The notes under the pieces: generated by a model | Seen by the model: the letters and a program-made list of their open reading frames with translations, nothing else | What the model was told of the DNA's origin: nothing | The model's database searches: none | Shown: positions 21,411 to 30,174 of the stretch, in pieces | How the letters are laid out: every line of letters begins with the position of its first letter | How positions within the stretch are numbered: the first letter of the stretch is position 1 | Source: Streptomyces tendae | Lineage (GTDB): Bacteria > Actinomycetota > Actinomycetes > Streptomycetales > Streptomycetaceae | Direction: 5' to 3' | Assembly: GCF_008632955.1 (NCBI RefSeq) | Contig: NZ_CP043959.1 | Coordinates: 1,054,001 to 1,118,000, forward strand | DNA: 64,000 bases | Position numbers and translations under genes: made by a program

Positions 21411-21587
21411 GCCCTGACCATATTGGCCATGCGCCCCCTTGTGCGGCCGTGCGCCGATCGATGCGCACGTACGGATAGTTATGATCGTTAGCGCATAGTG
21501 GGTAGGAACCTGCTGCCTGCTGTGTGGACGTACTGCCCCCATGTTCCGTGACCCCCGCGCCCCTGGGATCCTTGGAGGTGAGCCGCC

Positions 21588-21782
21588 GTGGCACTCTCGA
21601 TTTCGGCGGTGGTGCTGCTGGCGATCATCGTCTTCCTGCTGATCAAGAAGTCGGGTCTGAAAGCAGGACACGCGATCGTGTGCATGCTGCTCGGCTTCTA
21701 CCTGGCCTCGTCGACGATCGCGCCCACGATCAACGAAGTCACCTCCAACATCGCGGGGATGATCGGCAGCCTCAACTTCTGA
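21588..21782 (+). CDS. Small membrane protein, 64 aa
   Basis: Starts at a GTG with GGAGGTG 7 nt upstream. Residues 4-18 (SISAVVLLAIIVFLL) form one clear membrane helix. A second weaker hydrophobic stretch (AIVCMLLGFYLASSTIA) is near residues 29-45, separated by KKSGLKAGH, so it may be a helical hairpin. The C-terminus is polar (NEVTSNIAGMIGSLNF). No known family recognised. It is divergent from the S9 peptidase and 88 bp upstream of the amidase on the same strand. I recall a similar small gene here in other Streptomyces; some resemble prophage-type or holin-like hydrophobic peptides, but that is not demonstrated. Confidence 0.7.
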   Translation: MALSISAVVLLAIIVFLLIKKSGLKAGHAIVCMLLGFYLASSTIAPTINEVTSNIAGMIGSLNF

Positions 21783-21870
21783 GCGCGGCCGACGCCGGCC
21801 TCTCGCGTGTTACCCGTCGGTAAGCAATGATGGACGGGCCAGCATTCACGCGCGCAGGGCGGAGCCTACG

Positions 21871-23310
21871 GTGACGACTTCCGAGGAACAGAGCCAAGGA
21901 CGCGGCGAGGCGCGGACCACGGTCCACGTCTTCCGTGACGACGCCCTGGGCGACCTGGACGCGGTCGGCCTCGCCGCGGCGATCCGCCGGGGCGAGGTGA
22001 GCCCCGCCGAGGTCGCCAAGGACGCCGCGGCCCGGGTCCGGGACGCCGACGCCCGGCTCGACGCCGTCCAGGTGCACCTCGACATCCCGGCCCACGGCGC
22101 CCCCGGCGGCGGCGCGTTCGCCGGGGTGCCGACCTTCGTGAAGGACAACACCGACTTCGCGGGCCTGCCCACGGGACACGGCAGCGCCGCGTTCCGGCCC
22201 CGGCCCGCCCGGCGGCACGCCGCCTTCACCCGCCAGCTGCTCAGCACCGGCGTCACGGTGCTCGGCAAGACCCGGCTGCCCGAGTTCGGCTTCAGCCCCA
22301 CCACGGAGTACGAGGAGGGCCCGCCGGTCCGCAATCCCTGGAACACCGGCCACTCGGCGGGCGGCTCCTCCGGCGGCAGCGCCGCCCTGGTCGCCGCCGG
22401 TGCGGTGCCGGTCGCGCACGCCAACGACGGCGGGGGCTCCATCCGCATCCCGGCCGCCTGCTGCGGGCTCGTCGGACTCAAGCCCACCCGCGGCCGGACC
22501 GTGCCGAACGCGCAAGGGCGTCAGCTGCCCATCGACATCGTGGTCGACGGCGTCGTGAGCCGCACGGTCCGGGACAGCGCCGCGTTCCTCGCCGCGGCGG
22601 AACTGCACCACCGGAACGCGAAGTTGCCGTCCGTGGGGCTGGTGGAGGGCCCGGGGAAGCGCCGGCTGCGGGTCGGCCTGCTGGTGGACTCCCCGAACGG
22701 CGCCCGCACCGACGAGGACACCCGCGCGGCCGTGACGGAGACGGCGCGGCGGCTCGAACGCCTCGGCCACACGGTGACGCCGGTGGAGCTGGCCATCGAC
22801 CCGCGCTTCACCGGGGACTTCCTCACCTACTGGGGCATGCTGTCGTTCCTCATCGGCGCCACGGGCCGGACCATGGGCACGGGCTTCGACCGTCACCGCA
22901 TGGACGGTCTGAGCCGCGGCCTGCGCGAGACGTACGTCCGCAACTGGCGTAACACGCCCGCGGTGGTGCGCCGCCTGAAGCGCACCCGTGAGGCCTACGC
23001 GGCGGCGTTCCGGGGCCAGGACGTCATCCTGTCCCCGGTCCTGGCGCACACCACCCCGCCGCTCGGCCACCTCGCCCCGTCCGTCCCGTACGCCACGCTG
23101 GTCGAACGGATCCTCGCCTACGTGGCGTTCACCCCGGTCAACAACGTCGTCGGCACCCCGTCGATCTCCCTCCCGGCCGCGTCCACGACACCGGACGGCC
23201 TGCCGATCGGCGTGATGTTCTCGGGCCGCCCGGGTGCCGAACGCACCTTGCTGGAGCTGGCGTTCGAACTGGAGGCGGACCGCCCGTTCCCAAGCATCAA
23301 GAACGCGTGA
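21871..23310 (+). CDS. Amidase signature family enzyme
   Basis: 479 residues from a GTG start. The Ser-cisSer-Lys triad of the amidase signature family is visible: Lys in FVKDNTDFAG near residue 90, and the Gly/Ser-rich loop SAGGSSGGSAALVAAG near residues 162-177, followed by the nucleophile region NDGGGSIRIPAACCGLVGLK. This family hydrolyses carboxamides; members include GatA, acetamidases and nylon-oligomer hydrolases. No gatB or gatC lies next to it, so it is more likely a catabolic amidase than part of the tRNA amidotransferase. No signal peptide or membrane segment. It is convergent with the DUF397 gene. Confidence 0.88.
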   Translation: MTTSEEQSQGRGEARTTVHVFRDDALGDLDAVGLAAAIRRGEVSPAEVAKDAAARVRDADARLDAVQVHLDIPAHGAPGGGAFAGVPTFVKDNTDFAGLPTGHGSAAFRPRPARRHAAFTRQLLSTGVTVLGKTRLPEFGFSPTTEYEEGPPVRNPWNTGHSAGGSSGGSAALVAAGAVPVAHANDGGGSIRIPAACCGLVGLKPTRGRTVPNAQGRQLPIDIVVDGVVSRTVRDSAAFLAAAELHHRNAKLPSVGLVEGPGKRRLRVGLLVDSPNGARTDEDTRAAVTETARRLERLGHTVTPVELAIDPRFTGDFLTYWGMLSFLIGATGRTMGTGFDRHRMDGLSRGLRETYVRNWRNTPAVVRRLKRTREAYAAAFRGQDVILSPVLAHTTPPLGHLAPSVPYATLVERILAYVAFTPVNNVVGTPSISLPAASTTPDGLPIGVMFSGRPGAERTLLELAFELEADRPFPSIKNA

Positions 23311-23334
23311 GGGGGCGCGGGCGCCGCAGTGAGG

Positions 23335-23541
23335 TCACGCCGGGCCGTCGGCGCCCGCGGAGGTGAGGAAGTCATTCCAGGCGGCCGGGGTGAAGGTGAG
23401 GCGGGGGCCGTCGGTGTCCTTGGAGTCGCGGACGTGGACGGTGGCGGGGGTGGTGGCTATCTCGACGCAGGAGTCACCCTCGCTGCCGCTGCTGTAACTG
23501 CTCTTGAACCACACGAGGTCACAGGACGTGCTTCGGATCAT
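23335..23541 (-). CDS. DUF397 family small protein
   Basis: 68 residues with the DUF397 pattern WFKSSYSSGSEGDSCVEIA followed by VHVRDSKD and an end near FTPAAWNDFL. In Streptomyces such proteins are encoded next to XRE/DUF5753 regulators, and several such pairs (whiJ, abaA-like loci) affect development and antibiotic production. The ATG overlaps the stop of the XRE gene by 4 bp (ATGA), so translation is coupled. Probably the small partner of that regulator. Confidence 0.85.
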   Translation of the reverse strand: MIRSTSCDLVWFKSSYSSGSEGDSCVEIATTPATVHVRDSKDTDGPRLTFTPAAWNDFLTSAGADGPA

Positions 23542-24422
23542 GTCTCCCCCAGCAGATCTTCGACGAAGGCGATGGACTCGCGCGGTGTCAGTGCCTGAGC
23601 GCGGATGATGCCGTAACGCAGCTCAAGGATACGAAGCTGGCGCAGGTCCGACACCGCTCGCCCACCTGCCATGGCCGGTGACCTCCCGACCGCCGTGCCG
23701 TCGGCGAACTTCAACACCTCGATGCCACCGTCCACTCCGGCGTGCTCCTGCCGTTCCGTCGGCATCACCTGGAGCTCGACAGTGGCCAACCGTGCGACGG
23801 TCAGCAGGTGCTCCAGCTGCGCGCGCAGCACCTCCCTGCCGCCCAGAGGGCGCCGGAGCGTCCACTCCTCCAGGATGAAGCCGAGTTCGGGGGCGGGGTC
23901 GCGCTCGAAGACCGAACGGCGGGCCACACGCGCCGAGACGAAGCGCTCGACTTCCTCCGACGAGTAGGCGGGTCGGCGCATGGACAGCAGGGCCCGCGCG
24001 TACTCGGGCGTCTGCAACAGGCCGTGGATGTGAAGCGGGTCGTAAAGCTGAAGCTCCACCGCCCGCGCCTCCATCTGAGCAAGATCCCGCACCTTCTTCG
24101 GGTACCGGACCTTCCGCACGTCCTCCTTCATCGCCGCGACGAGGCCGCCCGCGCCCAGGACCTCGTCCGCCGTGTCCAGGTACTCGGGGCGCGGGATCCG
24201 CTTCCCGCTCTCGATCTTGTAGACGAGGTCCTCCCCGTACCCGACCGCCAGCGCGAACTCCGGCACCCGGACGCCCGCGGCCTCGCGCCGGAGCTTCAAC
24301 TGGCGCCCCACGGTGGCCACGACGGCCAGCGCCCACTCGTCGTCCGGGTCCACATCCCAGCCCGGCTCGTCCGCCCCCGCCGTACCGGGACCGACCCGTA
24401 CCGCCTCACCGTTCACCGACAT
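23538..24422 (-). CDS. XRE family regulator with DUF5753-type C-terminal domain (WhiJ-like)
   Basis: 294 residues. Helix-turn-helix at about residues 38-95 (LKLRREAAGVRVPEFALAVG then YKIESGKRIPRPEYLDTAD). The remainder fits the DUF5753 domain common in WhiJ-like regulators (LYDPLHIHGLLQTPEYARAL, followed by a late GGIEVLKFADGTAVGRSP). ATG chosen because GGAGGGG lies 9 nt upstream; the longer open frame lacks a good site. It is divergent from the HATPase gene and coupled to the DUF397 gene, the usual three-part arrangement. Confidence 0.88.
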   Translation of the reverse strand: MSVNGEAVRVGPGTAGADEPGWDVDPDDEWALAVVATVGRQLKLRREAAGVRVPEFALAVGYGEDLVYKIESGKRIPRPEYLDTADEVLGAGGLVAAMKEDVRKVRYPKKVRDLAQMEARAVELQLYDPLHIHGLLQTPEYARALLSMRRPAYSSEEVERFVSARVARRSVFERDPAPELGFILEEWTLRRPLGGREVLRAQLEHLLTVARLATVELQVMPTERQEHAGVDGGIEVLKFADGTAVGRSPAMAGGRAVSDLRQLRILELRYGIIRAQALTPRESIAFVEDLLGET

Positions 24423-24576
24423 GCCTGTGCCCCTCCGTGGTGCCGTTGCCTGGTCGCGGACTCTGCGCACGGGCCCGGCCGACAGCCCGGACACCCCCGG
24501 ACAAGCGGTGGACGGTCACTCTACGCAGCGCCGCGATCACCCATCACGGTACGGCCGTTCGGCCACGCTGAGTCAC

Positions 24577-25065
24577 GTGAACCAGGAAATCGCCCTCAAG
24601 GGGACCCGGCCGGATGGCCAAGTGCGGCACGTCAGCCTGCTGTTGTCGTCGACCGCGCGGGGCGCCCGCCTCGCGCGCCTGCTCGCGGTGGACGCGCTGC
24701 GGAGCTGGGGCGTCCCGTACGAGACGGCCGGCCAGGTCGTCGCCGAACTGGCCGCCAACGCGGCCACGCACGGACGCGTGCCCGGCCGTAGCTTCCGTCT
24801 GACGCTCTACGTGGTCGCCGCCACGCTCCGCATCGAGGTCACCGACACGCGCGGTGACCGTCAGCCCGTGCTGCGGGAGCCGGACGGCGCCGCGGAGTGC
24901 GGGCGCGGACTGCTGCTGGTGGACGTGCTCGCCGACCGCTGGGGGGTCGCCGAGGGCCGGCATCCGCGCAAGACCGTCTGGGCGGAGATCGACCTCACAC
25001 CACCGGAACGCGAACGTTCGCGCTCCGGTCACGGAGTGGGCCACCCGCAGGCGGGGTGTGTTTGA
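24577..25065 (+). CDS. Anti-sigma-like HATPase domain protein
   Basis: 162 residues from a GTG. The N-box ELAANAATHG near residue 60 and the later GRGLLLVDVLADRWG glycine box mark a RsbW/SpoIIAB-type ATP-binding fold. A hydrophilic tail follows. In Streptomyces these single-domain proteins commonly accompany XRE/DUF397 pairs; some are anti-sigma factors, most are uncharacterised. It diverges from the XRE gene across about 154 bp, which should contain promoters for both. Confidence 0.8.
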   Translation: MNQEIALKGTRPDGQVRHVSLLLSSTARGARLARLLAVDALRSWGVPYETAGQVVAELAANAATHGRVPGRSFRLTLYVVAATLRIEVTDTRGDRQPVLREPDGAAECGRGLLLVDVLADRWGVAEGRHPRKTVWAEIDLTPPERERSRSGHGVGHPQAGCV

Positions 25066-25074
25066 CCGGTCGTA

Positions 25075-25096
25075 TGTGAGTGGTCTATTACTTACA
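25075..25096. promoter_or_regulatory. TetR-type operator copy 1
   Basis: 22-bp element TGTGAG...CTTACA. It shares AGTGGTC and CTTACA in the same spacing with the element at 25169 and lies 137 bp before the NTF2-like start. Confidence 0.6.
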
Positions 25097-25168
25097 TCTG
25101 TCGCCGAGAGGCGCCAGACGTTGACTGTGCCCCCGCCTCTCCGGACGGGGGCACCGCTCGGTCCAGGT

Positions 25169-25190
25169 TGTAAGTGGTCAACCGCTTACA
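25169..25190. promoter_or_regulatory. TetR-type operator copy 2
   Basis: 22-bp inverted repeat TGTAAG...CTTACA with 9 of 11 positions paired (arms TGTAAGTGGT and ACCGCTTACA). It lies just before the ribosome site of the NTF2-like gene. The same element, diverged, overlaps the start of the TetR gene at 25706, so the TetR protein probably binds all three. Confidence 0.75.
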
Positions 25191-25211
25191 TGAGAGAAAG
25201 TGACCCCACTC

Positions 25212-25676
25212 ATGACCGACACCCCCGAGACCCCCGACCCCACCCGCGCCGCCGCCCGGCAGGTCTTCCTCGACCACCTCGACCTCCTGACCTCCGGGCG
25301 GGCGGAGGAGTGGACCGAGCTGTTCACCGAGGACGGGGTGCTGGAGTTCCCGTACGCGCCTCCGGGGTACCCCACCCGGCTCCAGGGCCGGGGCGAGCTG
25401 TTCGCGCACATCGCCAACTTCCCCAAGGCGTTCCGCCTGGAGATGAAGGACGTGCGGATCCACGAGACCGTCGACCCGACCCTGGTCATCGCCGAACTCC
25501 GGTCCGAAGGCATCGCCCTGGAGACCGGCCGACCGTACAACCAGTCGTACATCTCCGTGGTGGAGACCGTGGACGGGAAGATCAGCCGCTACGTCGACTA
25601 CTGGAACCCGCTCGTCGCCATGGACTCCCTCGGCGGCTCCGCCGACGACATGATCACGGCCTTCGGCGCCGGCTGA
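25212..25676 (+). CDS. NTF2-like/SnoaL-like fold protein
   Basis: 154 residues. The pattern ARQVFLDHLDLLTSGRAEEWTEL, FTEDGVLEFPY and the closing ISRYVDYWNPL is typical of the SnoaL/limonene-epoxide hydrolase-like NTF2 superfamily (cone-shaped alpha+beta barrel). Members are isomerases, hydrolases or ligand binders; the reaction cannot be told from sequence. A GTG at 25200 is also possible; the ATG at 25212 with GAGAGAAAG upstream was chosen. It is flanked upstream by two operator copies and followed after 50 bp by its likely TetR repressor. Confidence 0.8.
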   Translation: MTDTPETPDPTRAAARQVFLDHLDLLTSGRAEEWTELFTEDGVLEFPYAPPGYPTRLQGRGELFAHIANFPKAFRLEMKDVRIHETVDPTLVIAELRSEGIALETGRPYNQSYISVVETVDGKISRYVDYWNPLVAMDSLGGSADDMITAFGAG

Positions 25677-25705
25677 TCCCGCCGGACGCTTTGACGCCAC
25701 TTTCA

Positions 25706-25727
25706 TGAAAGTGGTTGATTGCTTCCA
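25706..25727. promoter_or_regulatory. TetR-type operator copy 3, overlapping the tetR start codon
   Basis: 22-bp element TGAAAG...CTTCCA aligning with the copies at 25075 and 25169 (shared AAGTGGTT/C, A, CTT.CA). Its last base is the A of the TetR ATG, which suggests autorepression by blocking a very short-leader transcript. Confidence 0.6.
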
Positions 25728-26305
25728 TGGAATCCAGGACGCGGCAGCGCTCCACCGCCGACGAGCGCCGGGCCACGGTCATGCGGACGGCCATCAGGAC
25801 GTTCGCCGCCCGCGGCTACTACGGGACCTCCACGACCGACGTCGCCAAGGCGGCCGGCATCTCGCAGGGGTACCTCTACCGGCTGTTCAAGGACAAGGAG
25901 ACGCTGTTCGTCGCCCTGGTCGACCACTGCTCGGACCGTCTGCGCGAGGCCGCCGCCACGGCGGCGGCCTCCGTGCGCAGCACCGACCCGCAGGCGGTCA
26001 TGGACGCGCTGACCACCGCGTACGACGACGTCATCGGCGACCGGGACGTGCTGATGACCCTCATGCACGCCCAGGGCTGCGCGACCGAGCCCGGCATCGG
26101 CGAGGCCGTGCGCCGGTGCTACGCCAGACAGGTCGAGTACATCCGCGCCGTCTCCGGCGCTTCCGAGGAGCAGATCCGCCGCTACTTCGCGGACGCCCTC
26201 CTCAGCAACGTGCTGGTGGCGATCGACGCCGCCGCCGTCGACGCCCCCTGGGCGCGCACCTTGCGCGGCCGGACGGGTCCGCGGGAAGCGCCCCGCGCCA
26301 AATAG
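25727..26305 (+). CDS. TetR family transcriptional repressor
   Basis: 192 residues. N-terminal helix-turn-helix: [51 protein letters not shown], the standard TetR pattern at residues 14-60. The C-terminal ligand-binding part is helical ([32 protein letters not shown]). The ATG is the first after the operator at 25706. It should repress itself and the upstream NTF2-like gene; the inducer is unknown, but a ligand or product of the NTF2-like protein is plausible. Confidence 0.88.
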   Translation: MESRTRQRSTADERRATVMRTAIRTFAARGYYGTSTTDVAKAAGISQGYLYRLFKDKETLFVALVDHCSDRLREAAATAAASVRSTDPQAVMDALTTAYDDVIGDRDVLMTLMHAQGCATEPGIGEAVRRCYARQVEYIRAVSGASEEQIRRYFADALLSNVLVAIDAAAVDAPWARTLRGRTGPREAPRAK

Positions 26306-26315
26306 GGTGGAGCCC

Positions 26316-27182
26316 ATGACGGAACTGCCCGAGCGGCGTCTGATGCTGGTGCACGCGCACCCGGACGACGAGTCGATCAACAACGGCGCGACCATGGCGC
26401 GCTACGCGGCCGAGGGCGCCCACGTGACGCTGGTCACCTGCACCCTCGGCGAGCGCGGCGAGGTCATCCCGCCCGAACTGCGGCACCTCGGCGGCGCCGC
26501 CCTCGGCGGACACCGGCTCGGTGAGCTGCGGGAGGCGATGGCGGCGCTCGGCGTCACGGACTTCCGGCTGCTCGGCGGGGCCGGGCGGTACTGCGACTCC
26601 GGGATGATGGGGCTGCCCGACAACGACGACCCCGGCTGCTTCTGGCAGGCCGACGTCGACCAGGCGGCCGGGCTGCTCGCCGAGGTGATCCTCGAGGTGC
26701 GCCCGCAGGTGCTGGTCACGTACGACGACAACGGCGGCTACGGGCACCCCGACCACATCCAGACCCACCGCGTCGCCATGCGCGCCGTCGAACTGGCCGC
26801 GGCGGCCGGGTGGGACGTCCCCAAGGTCTATTGGAACCGCGTGCCCCGCTCCGTGGCCGAGGACGCCTTCGCCCGGCTCGAGCGTGACCTTCCCGACCTG
26901 CCCTTCGACAAGGCGGGCGGGGTCCAGGACGTTCCGGGTGTGGTCGACGACGAGCGGGTCACCACGGCCGTCGACGGCACGGCGCACGCCGGCGCCAAGG
27001 CCGCCGCGATGCGCGCCCACGCCACCCAGATCACCGTCGCCGACCAGCCGTACTTCGTGTTGTCCAACGAGCTCGCGCAGCCGCTGTTCATCACCGAGTA
27101 CTACGAGTTGGTGCGCGGCGGGCGGCCCATGGGCCCGGAGGACGACCTGTTCGCCGGCGTCGGCGCGGGGGAGGTGTCATGA
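26316..27182 (+). CDS. mshB: N-acetyl-1-D-myo-inositol-2-amino-2-deoxy-glucopyranoside deacetylase (mycothiol synthesis)
   Basis: 288 residues. The zinc site AHPDDESI near residue 15 supplies His and Asp ligands and the catalytic Asp. A third His is in [12 protein letters not shown] near residue 145. MshB deacetylates GlcNAc-Ins to GlcN-Ins in mycothiol biosynthesis; the paralogue Mca shares the fold, but the length and VFC-less N-terminus ([19 protein letters not shown]) match MshB, and mshB is at this place in mycobacteria too. A TAGGGT box ends 7 nt before the ATG, so the transcript may be leaderless, although GGAG is also present. The stop overlaps the next gene by 4 bp. Confidence 0.92.
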   Translation: MTELPERRLMLVHAHPDDESINNGATMARYAAEGAHVTLVTCTLGERGEVIPPELRHLGGAALGGHRLGELREAMAALGVTDFRLLGGAGRYCDSGMMGLPDNDDPGCFWQADVDQAAGLLAEVILEVRPQVLVTYDDNGGYGHPDHIQTHRVAMRAVELAAAAGWDVPKVYWNRVPRSVAEDAFARLERDLPDLPFDKAGGVQDVPGVVDDERVTTAVDGTAHAGAKAAAMRAHATQITVADQPYFVLSNELAQPLFITEYYELVRGGRPMGPEDDLFAGVGAGEVS

Positions 27183-27592
27183 GCGGCGACCGCGTGCCCC
27201 TGATGGCGCAGCCGCTGCGTCCGCCCTCCGCGGGACGGGCCGCCACCCTGCTCGGGCTGCTGGTGCTGGGCGCCGTGGTGGGCATCGCCGGGGCGCTGGT
27301 CCAGCCCGCGTGGTTCCCGGGCGGACTGCTGCTGGCCCTGGCCGGTGAGGCCGGCCTGGTGCTCGGCGCGTCCCGGGCGACGCGTGGCCGGTCCGGCGGG
27401 GTGGCGGTCGCCGCCGGCTGGATGATCATGGTCATCCTGCTCACGGTCAGCCGTCCGGAAGGCGACTTCGTGTTCGCCGCGGGAAGCGGCTCCTACCTCT
27501 TCCTGCTCGGTGGCATCGCCGTGGCTGTGATCTGCGCCACCTTCGGTGCCGGGAGGCAACCGGACGGCGGCTCCGCCCGACTTCGCAAGTGA
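27179..27592 (+). CDS. Small integral membrane protein (about four helices)
   Basis: 137 residues. Four hydrophobic stretches: [52 protein letters not shown] and [16 protein letters not shown]. Starts at an ATG overlapping the mshB stop (ATGA), so it is translationally coupled to mshB. I recall a conserved Streptomyces family (DUF6113) of this size downstream of mshB, not verified. Function unknown; coupling hints at a link to mycothiol or the envelope. Confidence 0.8.
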   Translation: MSGDRVPLMAQPLRPPSAGRAATLLGLLVLGAVVGIAGALVQPAWFPGGLLLALAGEAGLVLGASRATRGRSGGVAVAAGWMIMVILLTVSRPEGDFVFAAGSGSYLFLLGGIAVAVICATFGAGRQPDGGSARLRK

Positions 27593-27786
27593 CGTACCAC
27601 TTCGCCGAGCCAAGGGCGTGATGGTCCGGTGTGGGTTTCCCCGGCGGTACTGGGATACGGGCCGGATATGGCCAGTAAGGTGGTGCGCGCCGCCGAGCCT
27701 CCCTCGAACCCTCGGCCTCGCCCGAGCTGGGAGGACCCCCACCGTGAGGTCGTGACGGGCGGCGGAGCCAACCGGGAGAACCTGCC

Positions 27787-29994
27787 TTGAGTCGTGAAAC
27801 TGACACTCCGTCCTCCGGGCCCAACGGGCACGGCGGAGCCGCCTACCCGTCGGGCACACCGCCCTACGGGATCCCGGCGATTCCGGACGAGGGCACGGAC
27901 GCGGGCCGTTCGGCCGCGCGGCCGGAGGAACGTAAGACCGAGACCACGCTGACGACCCGGATCCGGATCAACATCCCCGGGTCACGGCCGATTCCGCCGG
28001 TCGTCGTGCGCAAGCCCGTCACGGACGCGGACGGCAGGAAAGCCGCCGCCGACGCCGAGGCCGCCGCCGAGCCGGCTCCCGCCGCACCCTCCGCCGACCC
28101 GGTCGAGCCCCCCGCGCGGCCCGAGGCCGCCGAAAGGCCCGCCACCGAGGAGAAGCCGGCCAGCGACTGGTTCGCGCCCCGCAAGTCCTCGGCGGGCAAG
28201 CCCGGTCAGGCCACGGGACCGGCCAACGGCGCGACAGCTCCGGGCACTTCCGGCGCCCCCACCCCATCCCTCTCCGGCCCGCCGCAGACCCCGTCCGCAC
28301 CGAACGGCGCGGGCCCGGCGGCCGGCGGCGCCGCGCCGGGCGGTCCCGGCGCGCGACCCGGTGGCCCGCGGCCCGGCGGCGTGGTCGGCTCCATGGGCGC
28401 CCCGGGCGCCCACCGTCCCGGCGGCGGGAAGGCGGCCGGGCCCACCGGCGGTCCCGTGGCTCCCGGTCACGGTGGCGGCACCGGCTCCTTCGACGTGACC
28501 GAGGCGCTGGCCGGCGCCCCCGGCGGCAACGGCGCCCGTCCGGACGCGAACCGTGGCGGCGAACCGCGCCGCGACGACCTCCCGTACTTCGCGGACGACA
28601 CCGACGGCGGCAACCGGCGCGGCCCCGCGGCGCGGCCCGGCGGCGTGCCCGGCCCCGGCCGTCCCGGCGGCCCGCAGGCCCCCTCCGGCCCCACCGGCGG
28701 CCCGGTCACCGGCGACGGTCCGATGACCCCGCCGGGCGCCGCACGCGGCGCGGGCGCCCCCGGTGGTGGCGCGCCCTTCGCGGAGGAGCGCACCGGCCCC
28801 GGCGGCGGACTGAGCGACGACACCGCGATCCTCACCCCGCAGAAGCTCGCCGACCCCGGCGCCGCCGGCTACGGGCCCCGCCACGACAACGTCTCGGGGC
28901 AGACCGTCACCAGCGGCATCCCGGTGATCCCGCCGAGCGCGTCCTTCGACGCGCCCGGCATGGGCCCGAACGCCCCGGGCCCGCACACCCCGCCGAAGCT
29001 GCCCGACCCCGTGAGCCCGCCCCCGGCGAGCTCCTCCAAGGCGCCGAAGAAGAAGGGGCGCAGCAAGCTCGTCCTGCTCGCCACCGGCGTGGTCCTGGTA
29101 GCCGGCGTCGCCTACGGCGCGGGCCTGCTGATGAACCGTTCCGACGTGCCGAAGGGCACAACGGTGCTCGGCATCGAGATCGGCGGCGGCACCCGCGACG
29201 AGGCGGTGAAGAAGCTGGACGGCGCGCTCGACGGCCGACTGAACAAGCCGCTGAAGCTGTCCGTCGACGGCAAGACCTTCGCACTCCAGCCGGACAACGC
29301 CGGTCTGCAGGTCGACATCGACGCCACCGTCGGCAAGGCCGCCACCAGCGACTACAACCCGGTCAACGTCATCGGCTCGCTGTTCGGCCAGTCGCGCGTG
29401 GTCGAGCCGGAGATCCCCGTCGACCACGAGAAGCTCCAGGCCGCCCTGGAGAACGCGGCCGGAGGCGCCGGCACGGTCAAGGAGGGCTCGATCACGTTCG
29501 AGTCCGGCAAGGCCGTCCCGGTGTACCCGCAGGCCGGCAAGGGCATCGACGCCGCCAAGGCGGCCGACGTGGTCGCCGCCGCGTACCGCACGCAGGTGGA
29601 GACCGGCACTGCCAACGCGGTGAACGTGCCCACGACGTCCCAGCAGCCGAAGGTCACCAAGGCCGAGGTCGACCGGATGATGAAGGAGTTCGCCGAGCCC
29701 GCGATGTCGGACCGGGTCACCGTGCAGACCGACCCGGCGCACTCGGTGCCGATGAGCCCCGAGAAGTCGCTGTGGAAGTTCCTGCGCGTCGAGGCGGTCA
29801 ACGGCAAGCTGGTCGACAAGCCCGACCTGAAGGCCCTGGAGGAGCTGTACGGCCAGGCGTTCGACGGTGTGCTCATCACCCGGGGCAACGGCAAGAAGAC
29901 CGCCGTCACCCCGCAGGACGTCTACGGCGCCCTGCGCCAGGCGCTGATCAGCACGTCCGACCGCACCGCCGTCATCGAGACGAACCCGAGCTGA
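27787..29994 (+). CDS. Membrane-anchored protein with long Pro/Gly/Ala-rich cytoplasmic region and PG_binding_4-like domains
   Basis: 735 residues. Residues 1 to about 415 are low complexity (Pro, Gly, Ala, with charged patches), presumably disordered and cytoplasmic. The basic patch KAPKKKGRSK precedes a single membrane helix (LVLLATGVVLVAGVAYGAGLL, about residues 425-445). The external part (VPKGTTVLGIEIGGGTRDEAVKKL and repeats) resembles the YoeB/VanW-associated putative peptidoglycan-binding domain. The TTG start has GGGAGAA 6 nt upstream; upstream in-frame GTGs are cut off by a stop. A strong terminator follows. Probably an envelope protein; no catalytic motif seen. Confidence 0.82.
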   Translation: MSRETDTPSSGPNGHGGAAYPSGTPPYGIPAIPDEGTDAGRSAARPEERKTETTLTTRIRINIPGSRPIPPVVVRKPVTDADGRKAAADAEAAAEPAPAAPSADPVEPPARPEAAERPATEEKPASDWFAPRKSSAGKPGQATGPANGATAPGTSGAPTPSLSGPPQTPSAPNGAGPAAGGAAPGGPGARPGGPRPGGVVGSMGAPGAHRPGGGKAAGPTGGPVAPGHGGGTGSFDVTEALAGAPGGNGARPDANRGGEPRRDDLPYFADDTDGGNRRGPAARPGGVPGPGRPGGPQAPSGPTGGPVTGDGPMTPPGAARGAGAPGGGAPFAEERTGPGGGLSDDTAILTPQKLADPGAAGYGPRHDNVSGQTVTSGIPVIPPSASFDAPGMGPNAPGPHTPPKLPDPVSPPPASSSKAPKKKGRSKLVLLATGVVLVAGVAYGAGLLMNRSDVPKGTTVLGIEIGGGTRDEAVKKLDGALDGRLNKPLKLSVDGKTFALQPDNAGLQVDIDATVGKAATSDYNPVNVIGSLFGQSRVVEPEIPVDHEKLQAALENAAGGAGTVKEGSITFESGKAVPVYPQAGKGIDAAKAADVVAAAYRTQVETGTANAVNVPTTSQQPKVTKAEVDRMMKEFAEPAMSDRVTVQTDPAHSVPMSPEKSLWKFLRVEAVNGKLVDKPDLKALEELYGQAFDGVLITRGNGKKTAVTPQDVYGALRQALISTSDRTAVIETNPS

Positions 29995-30008
29995 CGCACG
30001 ACGGAAGC

Positions 30009-30037
30009 GGCGCCGCACGGAGCATCCGTGCGGCGCC
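30009..30037 (+). terminator. Rho-independent terminator
   Basis: Perfect 13-bp arms (GGCGCCGCACGGA and its complement) with a 3-nt loop, followed by CCCCTTTCGT, 12 bp after the preceding stop. Confidence 0.85.
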
Positions 30038-30101
30038 GACCCCTTTCGTCCGGCGTACCGCGGCAGGGCGGCCGTGCACGGGCACGTCCGGGCCGTGCGG
30101 C

Positions 30102-30115
30102 ATGACATCTGTCAT
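30102..30115. promoter_or_regulatory. Perfect palindrome ATGACATCTGTCAT, candidate response-regulator operator
   Basis: 14-bp perfect inverted repeat ending 59 bp before the ABC ATPase start. The downstream operon ends in a LuxR-type response regulator, and such regulators bind short palindromes of this kind, so autoregulation is likely. Confidence 0.6.
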
Positions 30116-30174
30116 CCCGGGGTCACGACCGCCGGCACTGCCGGGCGTCAGCCCCCGGCGGCCACGATGGGCGC

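Noticed and set aside
21588..21782. Small hydrophobic protein as a phage holin
   Set aside because: No endolysin or other phage gene is near and the gene is embedded in conserved chromosomal context.
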